The position numbers were made by a program, and so were the translations under genes. This document shows, one piece after another, positions 18,051 to 28,403 of a DNA stretch of 64,000 nt. The notes below the pieces were generated by a model. The model made no database searches. It was not told where the DNA came from and saw only the letters and a program-made list of their open reading frames with translations. The first letter of the stretch is position 1; each line of letters opens with the position of its first letter. Source of the DNA: Salinicola halophyticus (GTDB taxonomy: Bacteria; Pseudomonadota; Gammaproteobacteria; Pseudomonadales; Halomonadaceae); NCBI RefSeq assembly GCF_003206695.1, contig NZ_PZJN01000003.1, positions 132,472 to 196,471 of the forward strand. Direction: 5' to 3'.

Positions 18051-18710
18051 ATGACTATCGGACGAATGACTGCCAATACCGAAACCGTGACCGACGACTT
18101 GTTGCCTGCCGAACTGCTGGCGTTTTTGCCGTGCGATACACCGCAGCGCTGGATAGAGGCGGCGCTGGAGAATCCAGCGCTGCTGCTGATCGATCACGCG
18201 CAGTGTGAGAAGAAGGCCGCGTCGACGGCGATGAGTCTGATGTTTCGTTACGTCGACCGCCCCGAGCTGCTGACCAAGATGTCGCAGCTGGCGCGGGAGG
18301 AGCTGCTTCATTTCGAACAGGTGGTCGGGTTGATGCAGGAGCGCGGGATCGATTACTCGCATATCCCGGCCTCTCGTTACGCTGAAGGGTTGCGAGAGCA
18401 CGTGGCCCGCGAAGAGCCGCAGCGATTGATCGACATCCTGATCGTCGGTGCATTCATCGAGGCCCGCTCGTGTGAACGCTTCGCCCGTCTGATTCCCCAT
18501 CTCGACGAGCCGCTGGCCAGATTCTATCGCTCCCTGGTGCGTTCGGAAGGCCGGCACTTCGAAGATTATCTCGGGCTGGCGGAACGCTATGCTGGCAAGG
18601 CCTTCGTGGCGGAACGCGTTGCCCGGTTCGCGGCCCATGAACAGGCGCTGATCCAGAGCGAAGACGCCATGTTTCGCTTCCATAGCGGTGTACCCGCCCT
18701 GACGGAATGA
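18051..18710 (+). CDS. miaE: tRNA-(ms2io6A) hydroxylase
   Basis: The 219-residue product is a ferritin-like di-iron protein. The metal ligands fall in HAQCEKKAASTAMSLMF, REELLHFEQV, GAFIEARSCERFA and SEGRHFEDYL, the EXXH-type pairs of MiaE. The enzyme hydroxylates the isopentenyl group of ms2i6A at position 37 of tRNAs reading UNN codons, using oxygen. Two ATGs (18051 and 18066) are close; neither has a strong ribosome binding site, so the start is uncertain by five codons. It lies alone upstream of the large regulator gene on the same strand. Confidence 0.92.
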   Translation: MTIGRMTANTETVTDDLLPAELLAFLPCDTPQRWIEAALENPALLLIDHAQCEKKAASTAMSLMFRYVDRPELLTKMSQLAREELLHFEQVVGLMQERGIDYSHIPASRYAEGLREHVAREEPQRLIDILIVGAFIEARSCERFARLIPHLDEPLARFYRSLVRSEGRHFEDYLGLAERYAGKAFVAERVARFAAHEQALIQSEDAMFRFHSGVPALTE

Positions 18711-18836
18711 GCGTTCGACGCCGATCACTCTGGCCGTTGTGATCGATAGCTGCCGTGATCGAAAAAAGCCGTCGAAACGGGGCGCTTCGTCGATAAGCCA
18801 CTGGCGATTCCAACTTCCATCGGATAACGGATCACA

Positions 18837-21800
18837 ATGAACCCAAGTCGAGCCACAACAACAATCGCGCTCTTCGGACATTTCAGTTATCAGCGCAACG
18901 CGCAGAGCCTGACGCAATTCAGTTACGACAAGGTCAAGGCCTTGCTGGTCTATCTGCTGCTGCAGGAAACCCCTGTCAGTCGTGCCGCGCTGGCGGAAAT
19001 GCTGTGGCCGGACCAGGGCGTCAAATCGGGACGGACCAATCTTCGCCACGCCTTGCACTGTCTGCGTCACAGTCTCGGTGATCTCGCCGAGGCTTCGTTG
19101 TCCGTTACCCGTCAGACGATTACCTTCGAGCTGCCGCTCGCGGTCTCCTGGGATCTGCGGGAGGCCGAGCGGCTATTGCAACGACCGCCCACCGTCGAGA
19201 CGTTGGAGCAACTGCTCGACCACTACCGCGGCGATCTGCTGGCGGAGCTGCATCTGGGGCAGTGCGTCGCCTTCCAGCAATGGCTGGTACGCACTCGGGG
19301 CGAATGGCGTCAGCGCCTGATCGAATACGCCGAGCGTGTGCTCGAGACATCGGCAGCACTGCCGGAGGCGCTGCTGCGCACACTCATTCATCGAATCCCC
19401 GACTACGGTCCCTTTCACGAGCGGCTGGTACGACAACTGGCCGAACACGGCCAGTTCGCTGCGGCACGCGAGCAGTTCAACGCCTTTCTTCAGCACCTGG
19501 CACTATCCGGGCAGCAGCCCGAGCCCGGCTTTCTGCAACTGGCGCGGTTCTGGTCCGAGGTACCTGCCCGGGGTTTGGGCGGCGACTGGCCGAATCCGGC
19601 GAGCGGGTCCACCCCTACGGGTGGCCAGCAGGGCGTCTACGGCTACGCGACGGATGACATCGACTACCGTCAGATCACCGTCATGGCGATCGCGCTACGC
19701 CCCGAAGAAGCCGGCAACGATCTCGGCCGGGCGCTAGCTTGCCTGAAAGCACAACAGCAGCTGTTTGCCTGGCTGGAAACCCAGTGTCGCCATCTTGGCG
19801 GTTTCTGGCAGGCCGCTGTGGGCAGCGGCATTGGGCTCGCCTGCTTTGGCACCCACGGTCCGACCCACCAGCTGGCGGAGCTGGTCGCGCTGTTCGAGCA
19901 CTGTCGTCAAGGGTTGTCGCATGAGCTCGAGAACGTGTGGGACGGTGGCGAACCGCCCCCGCGTTTTACGTTGACGGCCGGGCTGGATAGCGGGCGGGTG
20001 ATCTGGCTGCCTGAACGCCAGTCGATAGACCCCTTCGGTGACGTCACGCAGGTGGCGCTGGCGATGATGGCTGCCGCTCAGCGCAGCGAGCTGGTCATCT
20101 CGCTCAACGCCAGCCAGCATCTGCCGCCGGCGTTCGATCTTCAGTCCCGGCTGGCGCCTCGCCTGATCAGTAGCGACGGCCGGGTTCAGCGTCGCGGACT
20201 GGTGCTCACCGCGGGCGGCGCGGGGCGCGACACGCTGCCGCCCAATCTGCTGGGCCGCGAGGGAGAGCTACGCCAGCTGCGCGACGCCCTGGCTCGGGTG
20301 TCGCTGGGGCTTCGTCAGAGTGTGCTGGTACTGGGCGATACGGGTATCGGCAAGTCCGCGCTGATGATCCATTTTCGCGAGTACCTGCAGCACGAAGATG
20401 CGGCGGTGTTCTGGCGGCCCACCACCCGGCTTTCCAGCCAGACTTCCTACGGACTGATTCAGTCATTGCTGAGGTGGCATCTCGAGCAGGAGCCGAGTCG
20501 TGAAGTCCTGGAAACCCTGATCGATCGCACCCGAACGCTCGACAAGATCGGTGGCGAGCGCCGCCAGCTCTTGATCGACGTGCTGGGGCGCGAGCCGCTG
20601 GCTCGCGAGGACGCCGACGAGGCGGTGGAGCTGGTCACGCAGCTGATCCAGGCGGTGATTCTCGAGATGACTGCCTCCCGGCGCCCGCTGGTGATCATCG
20701 TCGACGATCTGCAGTGGCTCGATGAACCATCGCTCAAGGTGATACAGAACCTCCAGGCCAGGCTGCCGATTCATACCGCGTCGCTGCTGGTCGCCTCGCA
20801 TCAGAACCGGGAGGTGCCTTCGGTCAGGTTGAACTGGGATCAACAGGTGGTGCTGGGGCGTCTCGATACACGCCAGTCCTCGGACATGCTGGATTATCTG
20901 GGCCGAAAACATCGTCTCAAGCTGAATCCTCGCTTACGCCAGCAACTGATCGAGCGCTGCGAAGGCGTTCCGCTCTACCTGCAGGAGCTCTGCCGGCGAC
21001 TCGAGATCGATCGGCGCGAAGGACGTCGACTGGACGTCGCCAGCTTGCCCAGCGGCCTGCTGGGGTTGCTGGCGAGCCGGATCGATCAGTTGCAGGGCAG
21101 TCGCCAGGTGGCGCACATGGCGGCGACGTTCGGGCGACAGTTCGAGGCCGGCATGCTGCGCGAGTGCCTCGAAACCGATGACACCGCGCTCAAGGTGGCA
21201 ATCGAGCAGATGCGACGATTGGAGATCATTGAGCCCTGCGAGACCTACCCCTACGATTTCCAGTTCACCCATCCCTTGCTGCAGGAAGCCGCCTATCTCT
21301 CTTGCCCACAGGATGTGCGTATCGTGCTGCACCAGCGGGTCGTCGAGCTGATCGAGTCCCGCTACCCCGCCTGGATCAGCCGTCATCCCGGTGATTTCGC
21401 CGAACATCTGCGGCGCAGCAGGGATGCGGCGCGGGCCGCGCGCTACTTCGAAATGGCGGCGAGAGGCGCGCTCAAGGTCAGTGCCAATCGCACCGCCCTG
21501 AAGATGGCGGAATCGGGTCTCGACTGTCTGGGAACTGCCGACGGCGCCGAGCGTCAGGTCAGCTTGCTGACGGTGAAAGGGCAGGCCTGCTATGCGCTGG
21601 AGGGGCACGGTTCACCGACGGCGCACGAGAGCTTCCTGCAGGCACAGAAGCTTTGGCAGGGCTCGCCCCTCGACGAAGAAGAGGCGAACGATCAGGCATT
21701 TCTGGTGACCTGGGGGCTATGGGTCGGGGCCAGCCAGCGCCACGCCAACCAGGAAGCGGAGTCACTGGCGCTGCAGCTGCGCGACCTGGCACAGCGCATC

Positions 21801-22736
21801 GACGACGCCCGGTATCACCGTCTGGCGCTTTACGCTCGCGCCCACGGGGAATACTGGAGCGGCCAGGTCGCGCTCGCCTACGAGCATCTCGATCAGATCG
21901 ATCCGCTCAATCGGCCGATGGTGCTGGAATGGCTGCCGTACTCCGATCATCCGCAGGTGGCGGCGGCCTGCTATCAGAGCTGGGCGCTGTGTCTGCGTGG
22001 CGATTACCGTCGTGCCGAACAGCAGATGGAAGCCGCCATTCGACTCGCCGAATCCGTGCGTCATCCCGGCTCGCTGGCGATGGCGCTGATCTTCGCCGCC
22101 TCGCTCTATCGCCAACTGGGTCACGTCCATCTGGCGATAGAACGCGGGCGCCGCGCCCATGAAATGACCCGCACCGCCGATCTCCAGCGCTGGCACTGGG
22201 AGGCTGAATGCGTGCTGGGATGGGGTCAGTCGTTGGCAGGGGAGGCGCAGGGCTTTCGGCGAATCGAAGATAGCGTGCGTCAGCTCAGTGAGCTGACCGG
22301 TCGCGAGCCCTGTCAGCGCCCCTTCCTCTGGTACGGCGATGCCTGCCTGGCTCTCAACGATGTGGCGCGTGCGGTGGCCTATCTCGAGCCCTGTCTGCGT
22401 CAGGCGAGATCGCGGCGTTCCCTGATGATGCCGCAGATATCGCTGCAGATGGCTCGCGCCAAGCATCGCATGGGCGACGAGATTTCAGAGGTGGCCGCGC
22501 TGATCGAGGAAGCGAGGAGCTGGGCCATCGATGCCGGCAGCCCTCACATGGAACTGAAAAGTCTCGAGATGTGGCTTTCCCTGGTCGATCCGGCAGATAC
22601 CGACAAGCGGCATGCGTTGCGCTACCGGCTGGGGGAAGTGGCGCTGTCCGATGCGCCGGTGCTGACCCGCTGGCGGACACTGCTGGACAATGTCAGTGCC
22701 ACGGCTCGTCAACCGGACTATCAATTCTCGTCCTGA
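18837..22736 (+). CDS. Giant SARP/AfsR-like ATPase regulator
   Basis: A 1299-residue protein. Residues about 8-95 form an OmpR/SARP winged helix (KALLVYLLLQETPVSRAALA, then SGRTNLRHALHCLRHSLGD). About 105-245 resembles the bacterial transcriptional activator domain of SARPs. About 270-435 recalls a degenerate class III nucleotidyl cyclase (RQITVMAIAL, then GDVTQVALAMMAAAQRSELVIS). An STAND-type ATPase follows, with Walker A GDTGIGKSA at 500-508 and Walker B VIIVDDLQWLDEP at about 618-630. The C-terminal half is helical, TPR-like. Such proteins are ligand- or partner-controlled transcription activators. No obvious target operon adjoins it. Domain calls are from motifs; the signal is unknown. 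Confidence 0.8.
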   Translation: MNPSRATTTIALFGHFSYQRNAQSLTQFSYDKVKALLVYLLLQETPVSRAALAEMLWPDQGVKSGRTNLRHALHCLRHSLGDLAEASLSVTRQTITFELPLAVSWDLREAERLLQRPPTVETLEQLLDHYRGDLLAELHLGQCVAFQQWLVRTRGEWRQRLIEYAERVLETSAALPEALLRTLIHRIPDYGPFHERLVRQLAEHGQFAAAREQFNAFLQHLALSGQQPEPGFLQLARFWSEVPARGLGGDWPNPASGSTPTGGQQGVYGYATDDIDYRQITVMAIALRPEEAGNDLGRALACLKAQQQLFAWLETQCRHLGGFWQAAVGSGIGLACFGTHGPTHQLAELVALFEHCRQGLSHELENVWDGGEPPPRFTLTAGLDSGRVIWLPERQSIDPFGDVTQVALAMMAAAQRSELVISLNASQHLPPAFDLQSRLAPRLISSDGRVQRRGLVLTAGGAGRDTLPPNLLGREGELRQLRDALARVSLGLRQSVLVLGDTGIGKSALMIHFREYLQHEDAAVFWRPTTRLSSQTSYGLIQSLLRWHLEQEPSREVLETLIDRTRTLDKIGGERRQLLIDVLGREPLAREDADEAVELVTQLIQAVILEMTASRRPLVIIVDDLQWLDEPSLKVIQNLQARLPIHTASLLVASHQNREVPSVRLNWDQQVVLGRLDTRQSSDMLDYLGRKHRLKLNPRLRQQLIERCEGVPLYLQELCRRLEIDRREGRRLDVASLPSGLLGLLASRIDQLQGSRQVAHMAATFGRQFEAGMLRECLETDDTALKVAIEQMRRLEIIEPCETYPYDFQFTHPLLQEAAYLSCPQDVRIVLHQRVVELIESRYPAWISRHPGDFAEHLRRSRDAARAARYFEMAARGALKVSANRTALKMAESGLDCLGTADGAERQVSLLTVKGQACYALEGHGSPTAHESFLQAQKLWQGSPLDEEEANDQAFLVTWGLWVGASQRHANQEAESLALQLRDLAQRIDDARYHRLALYARAHGEYWSGQVALAYEHLDQIDPLNRPMVLEWLPYSDHPQVAAACYQSWALCLRGDYRRAEQQMEAAIRLAESVRHPGSLAMALIFAASLYRQLGHVHLAIERGRRAHEMTRTADLQRWHWEAECVLGWGQSLAGEAQGFRRIEDSVRQLSELTGREPCQRPFLWYGDACLALNDVARAVAYLEPCLRQARSRRSLMMPQISLQMARAKHRMGDEISEVAALIEEARSWAIDAGSPHMELKSLEMWLSLVDPADTDKRHALRYRLGEVALSDAPVLTRWRTLLDNVSATARQPDYQFSS

Positions 22737-22800
22737 CGTTTGGCATGGCCCCGCTGCAGAAACCGCAGGCTGCAGCGCCTGGACACAGGCCGCATTGACA

Positions 22801-22832
22801 AAAACGCCCGGCTTCGAGCCGGGCGCTTTTTT
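22801..22832. terminator. Terminator between the SARP-like gene and lpxH, possibly bidirectional
   Basis: Stem CGCCCGGC/GCCGGGCG (22805-22812 with 22818-22825), a five-base loop, six T on the plus side and four A on the other. It serves the SARP-like gene and possibly lpxH, whose stop lies 20 bases away. Confidence 0.85.
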
Positions 22833-22851
22833 ACCATCGATGTTGCCGCGA

Positions 22852-23574
22852 TCAGATCGCGAACGACTCGAGCGTCAGCGTGTCGTCTTCCACTCTCAGC
22901 TGCCAGCCCTGGCCGGGGCGCCAGTCGCCCAGCACATAGCGTGTGGCCGGCTCGCCGTCGACGCTGAGATCGTGCACTGCCGGGCGATGGGTGTGGCCGT
23001 GAATCATGATCTTCACGTCGTGACGCTGCATGAGCTCCACGACGGCCTCGGGGGTGACATCCATGATGTCTTCGGCCTTGTTGGTATTGGCCTCGCCGGA
23101 CTGTTCCCGCAACTTGCCGGCCAGCGCCAGCCGCTCCTCGACCGGCATCGCCAGAATCTGTGCCTGCCAGGCCGGGTTGCGGGCCTGTTGGCGAAAGGCC
23201 ATATAGGCTTCGTCGCGAGTGCACAGACTGTCGCCGTGCAGCAATACAACGCGCTGACCGGCCAATTCGACCACCGCGGGATCTTCCAGCAGGGCGCAGC
23301 CGCTGTCGGCGGCAAACGCTTCGCCGATCAGGAAATCCCGGTTGCCATGCATGAACGCCAGGCGGGTGCCTGACGCCGAGCAGGATTTGAGCTCGGCGAT
23401 GATCTGCTGCTCGAAATCGCCACGATAATCATCGCCGATCCAGGCCTCGAACAGGTCGCCGAGGATGGTCAACGATGATGCCTCTCGCGCCGGACCGCGT
23501 AGATAGTCGATGAAACCCTTGGCGATATCCGGCTGCGAAGGATGAAGATGGAGATCGGCGATCAGCAGTTGCAT
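22852..23574 (-). CDS. lpxH: UDP-2,3-diacylglucosamine diphosphatase
   Basis: The 240-residue product has the calcineurin-like metallophosphatase motifs in order: IADLHLHPS, ILGDLFEAWIGDD, HGNRDFLIG, LLHGDSLCTRDEAYM and IHGHTHRPA. LpxH removes UMP from UDP-diacylglucosamine to give lipid X, the fourth step of lipid A synthesis, at the inner membrane face. I chose the ATG at 23574 because it gives the canonical MQLLIADLHL start; another ATG four codons earlier (23586) has an AGGA abutting it. It lies downstream of ppiB on the same strand with a gap of about 46 bases and is probably cotranscribed. Confidence 0.95.
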   Translation of the reverse strand: MQLLIADLHLHPSQPDIAKGFIDYLRGPAREASSLTILGDLFEAWIGDDYRGDFEQQIIAELKSCSASGTRLAFMHGNRDFLIGEAFAADSGCALLEDPAVVELAGQRVVLLHGDSLCTRDEAYMAFRQQARNPAWQAQILAMPVEERLALAGKLREQSGEANTNKAEDIMDVTPEAVVELMQRHDVKIMIHGHTHRPAVHDLSVDGEPATRYVLGDWRPGQGWQLRVEDDTLTLESFAI

Positions 23575-23620
23575 ACGGCGATTCATTCCTGTCGGTGGTC
23601 GGCTGGCGTCGGATGAGAGG

Positions 23621-24115
23621 TCAGGATTTGACTTCGGCACGTTCGATGACGACGTCATCCGTAGGAACATCGCTGTGCATGCCGCGACGCCCGGTGGCGA
23701 TCTGGCGAATATTGTCGACCACGTCCATGCCATCGACGACCCGACCGAAAACGCAGTAACCCCAACCCTGCACGCTCTTGTCGCGGTGGTTGAGGAAATC
23801 GTTGTCGCCCACGTTGATGAAGAACTGGGCGCTGGCGGAGTGGGGATCCTGCGTCCGGGCCATGGCCACCGTGCCTTTCTGGTTGGTCAGGCCGTTATCG
23901 GCTTCGTTGTCGATCGTGGCGCGAGTGGGCTTCTGCTCGAAGTCCGTATCGAAGCCGCCACCCTGAACCATGAAGCCATCGATCACGCGATGGAACAGCG
24001 TGCCGTCGTAGTGGCCTTCCTTGACATACTGTTCGAAGTTGGCAGCGGTCTTGGGAGCCTTGTCGAAATCGAGTTCGAGCGTGATGGCGCCGTGATTGGT
24101 ATGCAAAACGATCAT
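23621..24115 (-). CDS. ppiB: Cyclophilin-type peptidyl-prolyl isomerase, cytoplasmic
   Basis: The 164-residue product is a single cyclophilin domain: [20 protein letters not shown] with the catalytic Arg, then [22 protein letters not shown] and [14 protein letters not shown]. There is no signal peptide, so this is the cytoplasmic PpiB type rather than periplasmic PpiA. It catalyses proline cis-trans isomerisation in protein folding. It is divergent from glnS and upstream of lpxH; ppiB-lpxH pairing is common in Gammaproteobacteria, which supports both calls. Confidence 0.95.
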   Translation of the reverse strand: MIVLHTNHGAITLELDFDKAPKTAANFEQYVKEGHYDGTLFHRVIDGFMVQGGGFDTDFEQKPTRATIDNEADNGLTNQKGTVAMARTQDPHSASAQFFINVGDNDFLNHRDKSVQGWGYCVFGRVVDGMDVVDNIRQIATGRRGMHSDVPTDDVVIERAEVKS

Positions 24116-24159
24116 CGAAAATCCTGAGCGATTCGAGCGAGGGAAAGGTGGCGGCCGGC

Positions 24160-24190
24160 TTGCCGCCGGCTGCGCGCGTCACGCTATAAT
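24160..24190 (+). promoter_or_regulatory. glnS: Candidate promoter of glnS-cysS
   Basis: A perfect -10 TATAAT (24185-24190) stands about 120 bases before the glnS start. The best -35, TTGCCG at 24160, leaves a long 19-base spacer, so the -35 is uncertain. Confidence 0.45.
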
Positions 24191-24311
24191 AGCGGTTTTG
24201 GGGCGGCGGGAGAAACCGCTGTCCGCGCGTGTTAACCTGCCGTTAAAAGGGTGGCGCCTAAAGGGCGCACCGTTGGCTGAACATTCGAATTAAAGAGGTT
24301 GCCTGCATTCC

Positions 24312-26054
24312 ATGAGCGTCGAAAGCCACACGAACGCCAAGCGCGACGACGGCGGTGCCGAAAGCCATAACGCCGGTGCAGAGAACCAGCACGAGGCGCC
24401 GAACTTCCTGCGTAACCAGATTCGAAGCGAGATCGAATCGGGGCAGGCCACCACGATCGTGACTCGCTTTCCGCCGGAGCCCAACGGGTACCTGCATATT
24501 GGTCATGCCAAGTCGATCTGGGTCAATTTCGGTCTGGCGGAGCAATTCGGTGGCCGCTGCCACCTGCGTTTCGACGACACCAACCCGGCCAAGGAAGAGC
24601 AGGCGTATATCGACGCCATCCAGGAAGACATTCACTGGCTCGGCTACCAGTGGAGCGGGGCGGTGCGTTTCGCTTCCGACTACTTCGATCAGCTCTACGC
24701 TTGGGCTCAGCATCTGGTTCGTGAAGGCAAGGCCTACGTCGATGATCTGTCGCCGGACGAGATCCGCGAGTATCGCGGCACGCTGACCGAGCCGGGTCGC
24801 CCCAGCCCCTATCGCGATCGCGGCGTCGACGAGAACCTCGATCTGCTCGAACGCATGCGGCTGGGCGAATTTGGCGAAGGGACCAAGGTGCTGCGCGCCA
24901 GGATCGATATGGCGGCGCCCAACATCAATCTGCGCGACCCGATTCTCTATCGTATTCGTCATGCCGAGCACCATCAGACCGGTGACGCCTGGAAGATCTA
25001 TCCTTCCTATGACTTTACCCACGGCCAGTCCGATGCCATCGAAGGCATCACGCATTCATTGTGCACACTTGAGTTCGAGGATCACCGTCCGCTGTACGAA
25101 TGGTTCCTGGCCCAGTTGCCGGTGCCGGCCAAGCCTCGCCAGACCGAATTCGCGCGGATGAACGTCAACTATACGGTGACCTCCAAGCGCAAGCTCAAGC
25201 TGCTGGTCGATCAGAACGTGGTCGACGGATGGGACGATCCGCGCATGCCGACGATCTCCGGACTGCGTCGCCGGGGTTACACGCCGGCGTCGCTGCGCAA
25301 GTTCTGCGACATGACCGGCGTCAGCCGCGCCGCGAACGTGGTCGACATCGCGATGCTGCATTTCGCCATCCGCTCGGATCTCGAGGACAATGCCCCGCGA
25401 GCGATGTGCGTGCTCAATCCGCTGAAAGTGGTGTTGACCAATGTGACGGCGGATCATCACGAAGTCTTCGAAGTGCCGGGACATCCGGCGCGCGAGGACA
25501 TGGGCACCCGCCGGATGCCGCTGACCCGAGAAATCTGGATCGATCGCGACGATTTCATGGAGGAGCCGCCGAAGAAGTTCTTCCGTCTGGCGCCGGGCAA
25601 GGAAGTTCGCCTGCGCAACGGTTATGTCATCCGCTGTGATGAGGTGGTTAAGGGCGAGGATGGCGACATCGAGACCCTCTACTGCAGCGTCGACTTCGAT
25701 ACGCTGGGCAAGAACCCGGAAGGGCGCAAGGTAAAGGGCGTCATTCACTGGGTCAGCGCCGAATACGGTGTGCCAGTGGAAGTGCGGCTCTATGACAACC
25801 TGTTCCTGGACGAAGCGCCGGACCGCGACAAGGACGCCGATTTCCTCGAGCACCTCAATCCCGAATCCCTGGTGACCGTGGAAGGCATCGCCGAACCCTC
25901 TTTGGCAGACGCCGAGCCCGAGGCACGCTACCAGTTCGAGCGCGTGGGCTACTTCTGTGCCGATCGCCACGCCTGTCGTGATGGCAGGCTGGTATTCAAC
26001 CGCACGGTGGGACTCAAGGATAGCTGGGCCAAGATTCAGAAGAAGCAGGGCTGA
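24312..26054 (+). CDS. glnS: Glutaminyl-tRNA synthetase
   Basis: The 580-residue class I synthetase carries an N-terminal extension of about 30 polar residues, then [17 protein letters not shown] with HIGH at 62-65. Next come the acceptor-binding insert ([17 protein letters not shown]) and the KMSKS equivalent [11 protein letters not shown] at about 289-299, then two C-terminal beta-barrels for anticodon recognition ([16 protein letters not shown]). It charges tRNA-Gln. Its stop lies 12 bases before cysS, forming a glnS-cysS operon; this pairing is common in related genera. Only the ATG at 24312 allows the complete family N-terminus. Confidence 0.97.
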   Translation: MSVESHTNAKRDDGGAESHNAGAENQHEAPNFLRNQIRSEIESGQATTIVTRFPPEPNGYLHIGHAKSIWVNFGLAEQFGGRCHLRFDDTNPAKEEQAYIDAIQEDIHWLGYQWSGAVRFASDYFDQLYAWAQHLVREGKAYVDDLSPDEIREYRGTLTEPGRPSPYRDRGVDENLDLLERMRLGEFGEGTKVLRARIDMAAPNINLRDPILYRIRHAEHHQTGDAWKIYPSYDFTHGQSDAIEGITHSLCTLEFEDHRPLYEWFLAQLPVPAKPRQTEFARMNVNYTVTSKRKLKLLVDQNVVDGWDDPRMPTISGLRRRGYTPASLRKFCDMTGVSRAANVVDIAMLHFAIRSDLEDNAPRAMCVLNPLKVVLTNVTADHHEVFEVPGHPAREDMGTRRMPLTREIWIDRDDFMEEPPKKFFRLAPGKEVRLRNGYVIRCDEVVKGEDGDIETLYCSVDFDTLGKNPEGRKVKGVIHWVSAEYGVPVEVRLYDNLFLDEAPDRDKDADFLEHLNPESLVTVEGIAEPSLADAEPEARYQFERVGYFCADRHACRDGRLVFNRTVGLKDSWAKIQKKQG

Positions 26055-26066
26055 GGTAACGAGAGC

Positions 26067-27467
26067 ATGAGCGCGCTGGAAATCTACAACACACTGACGC
26101 GGCGCAAGTCGACGCTGGAACCGATCGAGCCCGGCAAGGTGCGGATGTACGTCTGCGGGATGACGGTCTACGACTACTGTCATCTGGGGCACGCCCGCGT
26201 CATGGTGGCGTTCGACGTGATCACACGCTGGCTGCGTCAGACGGGACTGGACGTGACCTATGTTCGCAATATCACCGATATCGACGACAAGATCCTCAAG
26301 CGCGCCGAGGAGAATGGCGAGTCGATCTCGGCGCTGACCGAGCGCATGATTGCGGCCATGCACGAGGACGAGGCGCGCCTGGGCGTGTTGCGCCCGGATG
26401 CGGAGCCACGGGCTACCGGGCATATCGAGGAGATCGTGGCGATGATCGAGCGCCTGATCGACAGCGGCTATGCCTACGCTGCGGCCAACGGCGACGTCTA
26501 CTACCGTGTCCGCCGGTTTGCCGGCTACGGCAAGCTCAACAATCGTAACCTCGACGACATGCGAGCGGGCGCTCGTGTCGACGTCGACGAGCACAAGGAA
26601 GATCCGCTCGACTTTGTGCTATGGAAAGCCGCCAAGCCGGGGGAGGCCAGCTGGTCGTCACCTTGGGGCGAAGGGCGTCCCGGCTGGCACATCGAGTGCT
26701 CGGCGATGTCGACCTGCTGTCTCGGCGACACCTTCGACATTCATGGTGGCGGGCCGGATCTGACCTTTCCCCACCACGAAAACGAGATCGCCCAGAGCGA
26801 GGCGGCGACCGGCAAGCCCTACGTCAACGTCTGGATGCACGCCGGTGCGGTGCGCGTGAATCACGAGAAGATGTCCAAATCGCTGGGTAATTTCTTCACC
26901 ATTCGTGAAGTGCTGGAGGTTCACGATCCGGAGGTGGTGCGCTACCTGCTGGTCGCGAGCCACTATCGCAGCCCGATCAACTATGCGCCGGAGTCGCTTA
27001 GCGAGGCGCGCAAGTCGCTGGAGCGCTTCTACCACGCACTCGACGGTGTCGAGCTGGTTCACGGTGATGTCGAGGGCATCTACGCCGAACGTTTCTCGGC
27101 GGCGATGAGCGATGATTTCAATACACCGGAAGCGCTGTCGGTGCTCTTCGATCTGGCGCGCGAGATCAATCGGCTACGCGATGTCGAACCCAGGCACGCC
27201 GGTGCGCTGGGGCAGGAGTTGAAGCGTCTGGCGAGCGTGCTGGGGCTTCTCGAACGCGAGCCGGCCGAATTTCTCAAGGCCGGTGCCGGCGCGCTTCCGT
27301 TGAGCGCGGAGGAGATCGAAGCACAGATAGCGGCGAGAGCGGCTGCCAAGAGCGGCCGCGATTTCGCGGAAGCCGATCGAATTCGCGACGAGCTGGCGGC
27401 GATGGGCATCGTGCTCAAGGATTCCCGCGAGGGGACTCGCTGGAGTTTCGAGTCTCCCTCGGCCTGA
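26067..27467 (+). CDS. cysS: Cysteinyl-tRNA synthetase
   Basis: The 466-residue class I synthetase has [19 protein letters not shown] near the N-terminus (Zn ligand Cys30, HIGH equivalent HLGH at 39-42). Further Zn ligands lie in the [16 protein letters not shown] to [11 protein letters not shown] region. The KMSKS loop is at about 268-272. It charges tRNA-Cys and in some bacteria also makes cysteine persulfides. GAGG lies 12 bases before the ATG at 26067, within the short gap from glnS. A strong terminator follows. Confidence 0.97.
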   Translation: MSALEIYNTLTRRKSTLEPIEPGKVRMYVCGMTVYDYCHLGHARVMVAFDVITRWLRQTGLDVTYVRNITDIDDKILKRAEENGESISALTERMIAAMHEDEARLGVLRPDAEPRATGHIEEIVAMIERLIDSGYAYAAANGDVYYRVRRFAGYGKLNNRNLDDMRAGARVDVDEHKEDPLDFVLWKAAKPGEASWSSPWGEGRPGWHIECSAMSTCCLGDTFDIHGGGPDLTFPHHENEIAQSEAATGKPYVNVWMHAGAVRVNHEKMSKSLGNFFTIREVLEVHDPEVVRYLLVASHYRSPINYAPESLSEARKSLERFYHALDGVELVHGDVEGIYAERFSAAMSDDFNTPEALSVLFDLAREINRLRDVEPRHAGALGQELKRLASVLGLLEREPAEFLKAGAGALPLSAEEIEAQIAARAAAKSGRDFAEADRIRDELAAMGIVLKDSREGTRWSFESPSA

Positions 27468-27492
27468 ATGACACCGGAAGCTTGTGAACCGA

Positions 27493-27525
27493 CGAACCCC
27501 GCCAATCGGCGGGGTTCGTCGTTTT
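27493..27525 (+). terminator. Terminator of glnS-cysS
   Basis: An 11-bp stem CGAACCCCGCC with its complement around a four-base loop (27493-27518), followed by TCGTTTT. It lies between cysS and the convergent mtnN. Confidence 0.82.
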
Positions 27526-27544
27526 GACACGTATTGGGCTGGAG

Positions 27545-28249
27545 TCACTTCCCGGCCAGGCGGGCGATGATGGCGTCGACCATTGCGGCAGAATGCGCGG
27601 CCGCCTTTTCCAGAAACGCCTCGAACGAGAGTTCGGAGTGCTTGCCGGCGATATCGGAAAGCGCGCGGATGACCACGAACGGGCAGTCGAAAATGTGGCA
27701 GGTCTGGGCGATAGCGGCCGCTTCCATCTCGACGGCAAGCATCTGCGGGAAGTGCGCGCGGACGGCATCGACACGTGCCGGGTCCGCCATGAAGCTGTCG
27801 CCGGTGCAGATCAGCCCCTCGTGGACGGGTAGATCGCCAAGTCCTTCGATGCAGGCGCGGGCGGTCTCGATCAGGCCGGGATCGGCGGCAAAGCCTGCCG
27901 GCATGCCGGGGACCTGACCCATGTCGTAGCCGAAAGCCGTAACGTCGACGTCGTGATGGCGGACTTCGCTGGAGATGACCACGTCGCCGACTTCCATGGT
28001 GGCGCCGAAGCCGCCGGCGGAACCGGTATTGATGATGGCGTCCGGGCGATAGTGGGTCATCAATTGCGTCGTGCCGACCGCGGCATTGACCTTGCCGATT
28101 CCCGATTGCAGCAGCACGATTCGAAGCCCATGGCGCTCCCCGCAGTGAAAGGTGCCGCCGGGATGATGCTCGACGCGGGCGTCGGTCAGCTGGGATGCCA
28201 GCTGGGTCACTTCCTGCTCCATGGCGCCGATGATACCGAGAGTCTGCAT
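27545..28249 (-). CDS. mtnN: 5'-methylthioadenosine/S-adenosylhomocysteine nucleosidase
   Basis: The 234-residue product aligns with E. coli MtnN throughout: GIIGAMEQEV with the catalytic Glu at 13, QSGIGKVNAA, INTGSAGG, HHDVDVTAFGYDMGQVPGMP, AVEMEAAAIAQ and RALSDIAG with the catalytic Asp at about 198. It cleaves adenine from MTA, SAH and 5'-deoxyadenosine, clearing by-products of polyamine synthesis, methylation and radical-SAM reactions. It lies 154 bases downstream of folD on the same strand. That gap holds a 13-bp tandem repeat array and an eight-G tract. Confidence 0.95.
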   Translation of the reverse strand: MQTLGIIGAMEQEVTQLASQLTDARVEHHPGGTFHCGERHGLRIVLLQSGIGKVNAAVGTTQLMTHYRPDAIINTGSAGGFGATMEVGDVVISSEVRHHDVDVTAFGYDMGQVPGMPAGFAADPGLIETARACIEGLGDLPVHEGLICTGDSFMADPARVDAVRAHFPQMLAVEMEAAAIAQTCHIFDCPFVVIRALSDIAGKHSELSFEAFLEKAAAHSAAMVDAIIARLAGK

Positions 28250-28262
28250 GCGATAGTCCGTT

Positions 28263-28341
28263 AAAGAAGTCCGTTGGAAAAGTCTGCCGAGAGAGCCGGT
28301 TGAAAGAGCCCGCTGAAAGCGCTATCTGAAAGGGGGCAAGG
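28263..28341. repeat. 13-bp tandem repeat upstream of mtnN, about 6 copies
   Basis: Units start at 28263, 28277, 28290, 28303, 28316 and 28329 with the pattern AAAGAGCCCGCTG on the plus strand; the first unit is 14 bases. The array begins 13 bases before the mtnN ATG, so it covers the ribosome binding site region. It is followed by a run of eight G at about 28340-28347. Confidence 0.88.
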
Positions 28342-28403
28342 GGGGGGAACGCCAGCGAACCCGTTCGGGCCCGCGGCGCTGTCCGACCCCTCGCTGCCGG
28401 ACG

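Noticed and set aside
25056-26594. Open frame antisense to glnS and cysS (512 codons)
   Set aside because: Spans two well-defined synthetase genes and their gap; no motifs.
28340-28347. Eight-G run between folD and mtnN as a phase-variable promoter
   Set aside because: No -35/-10 pair flanks it; it may only be part of the decayed repeat edge.
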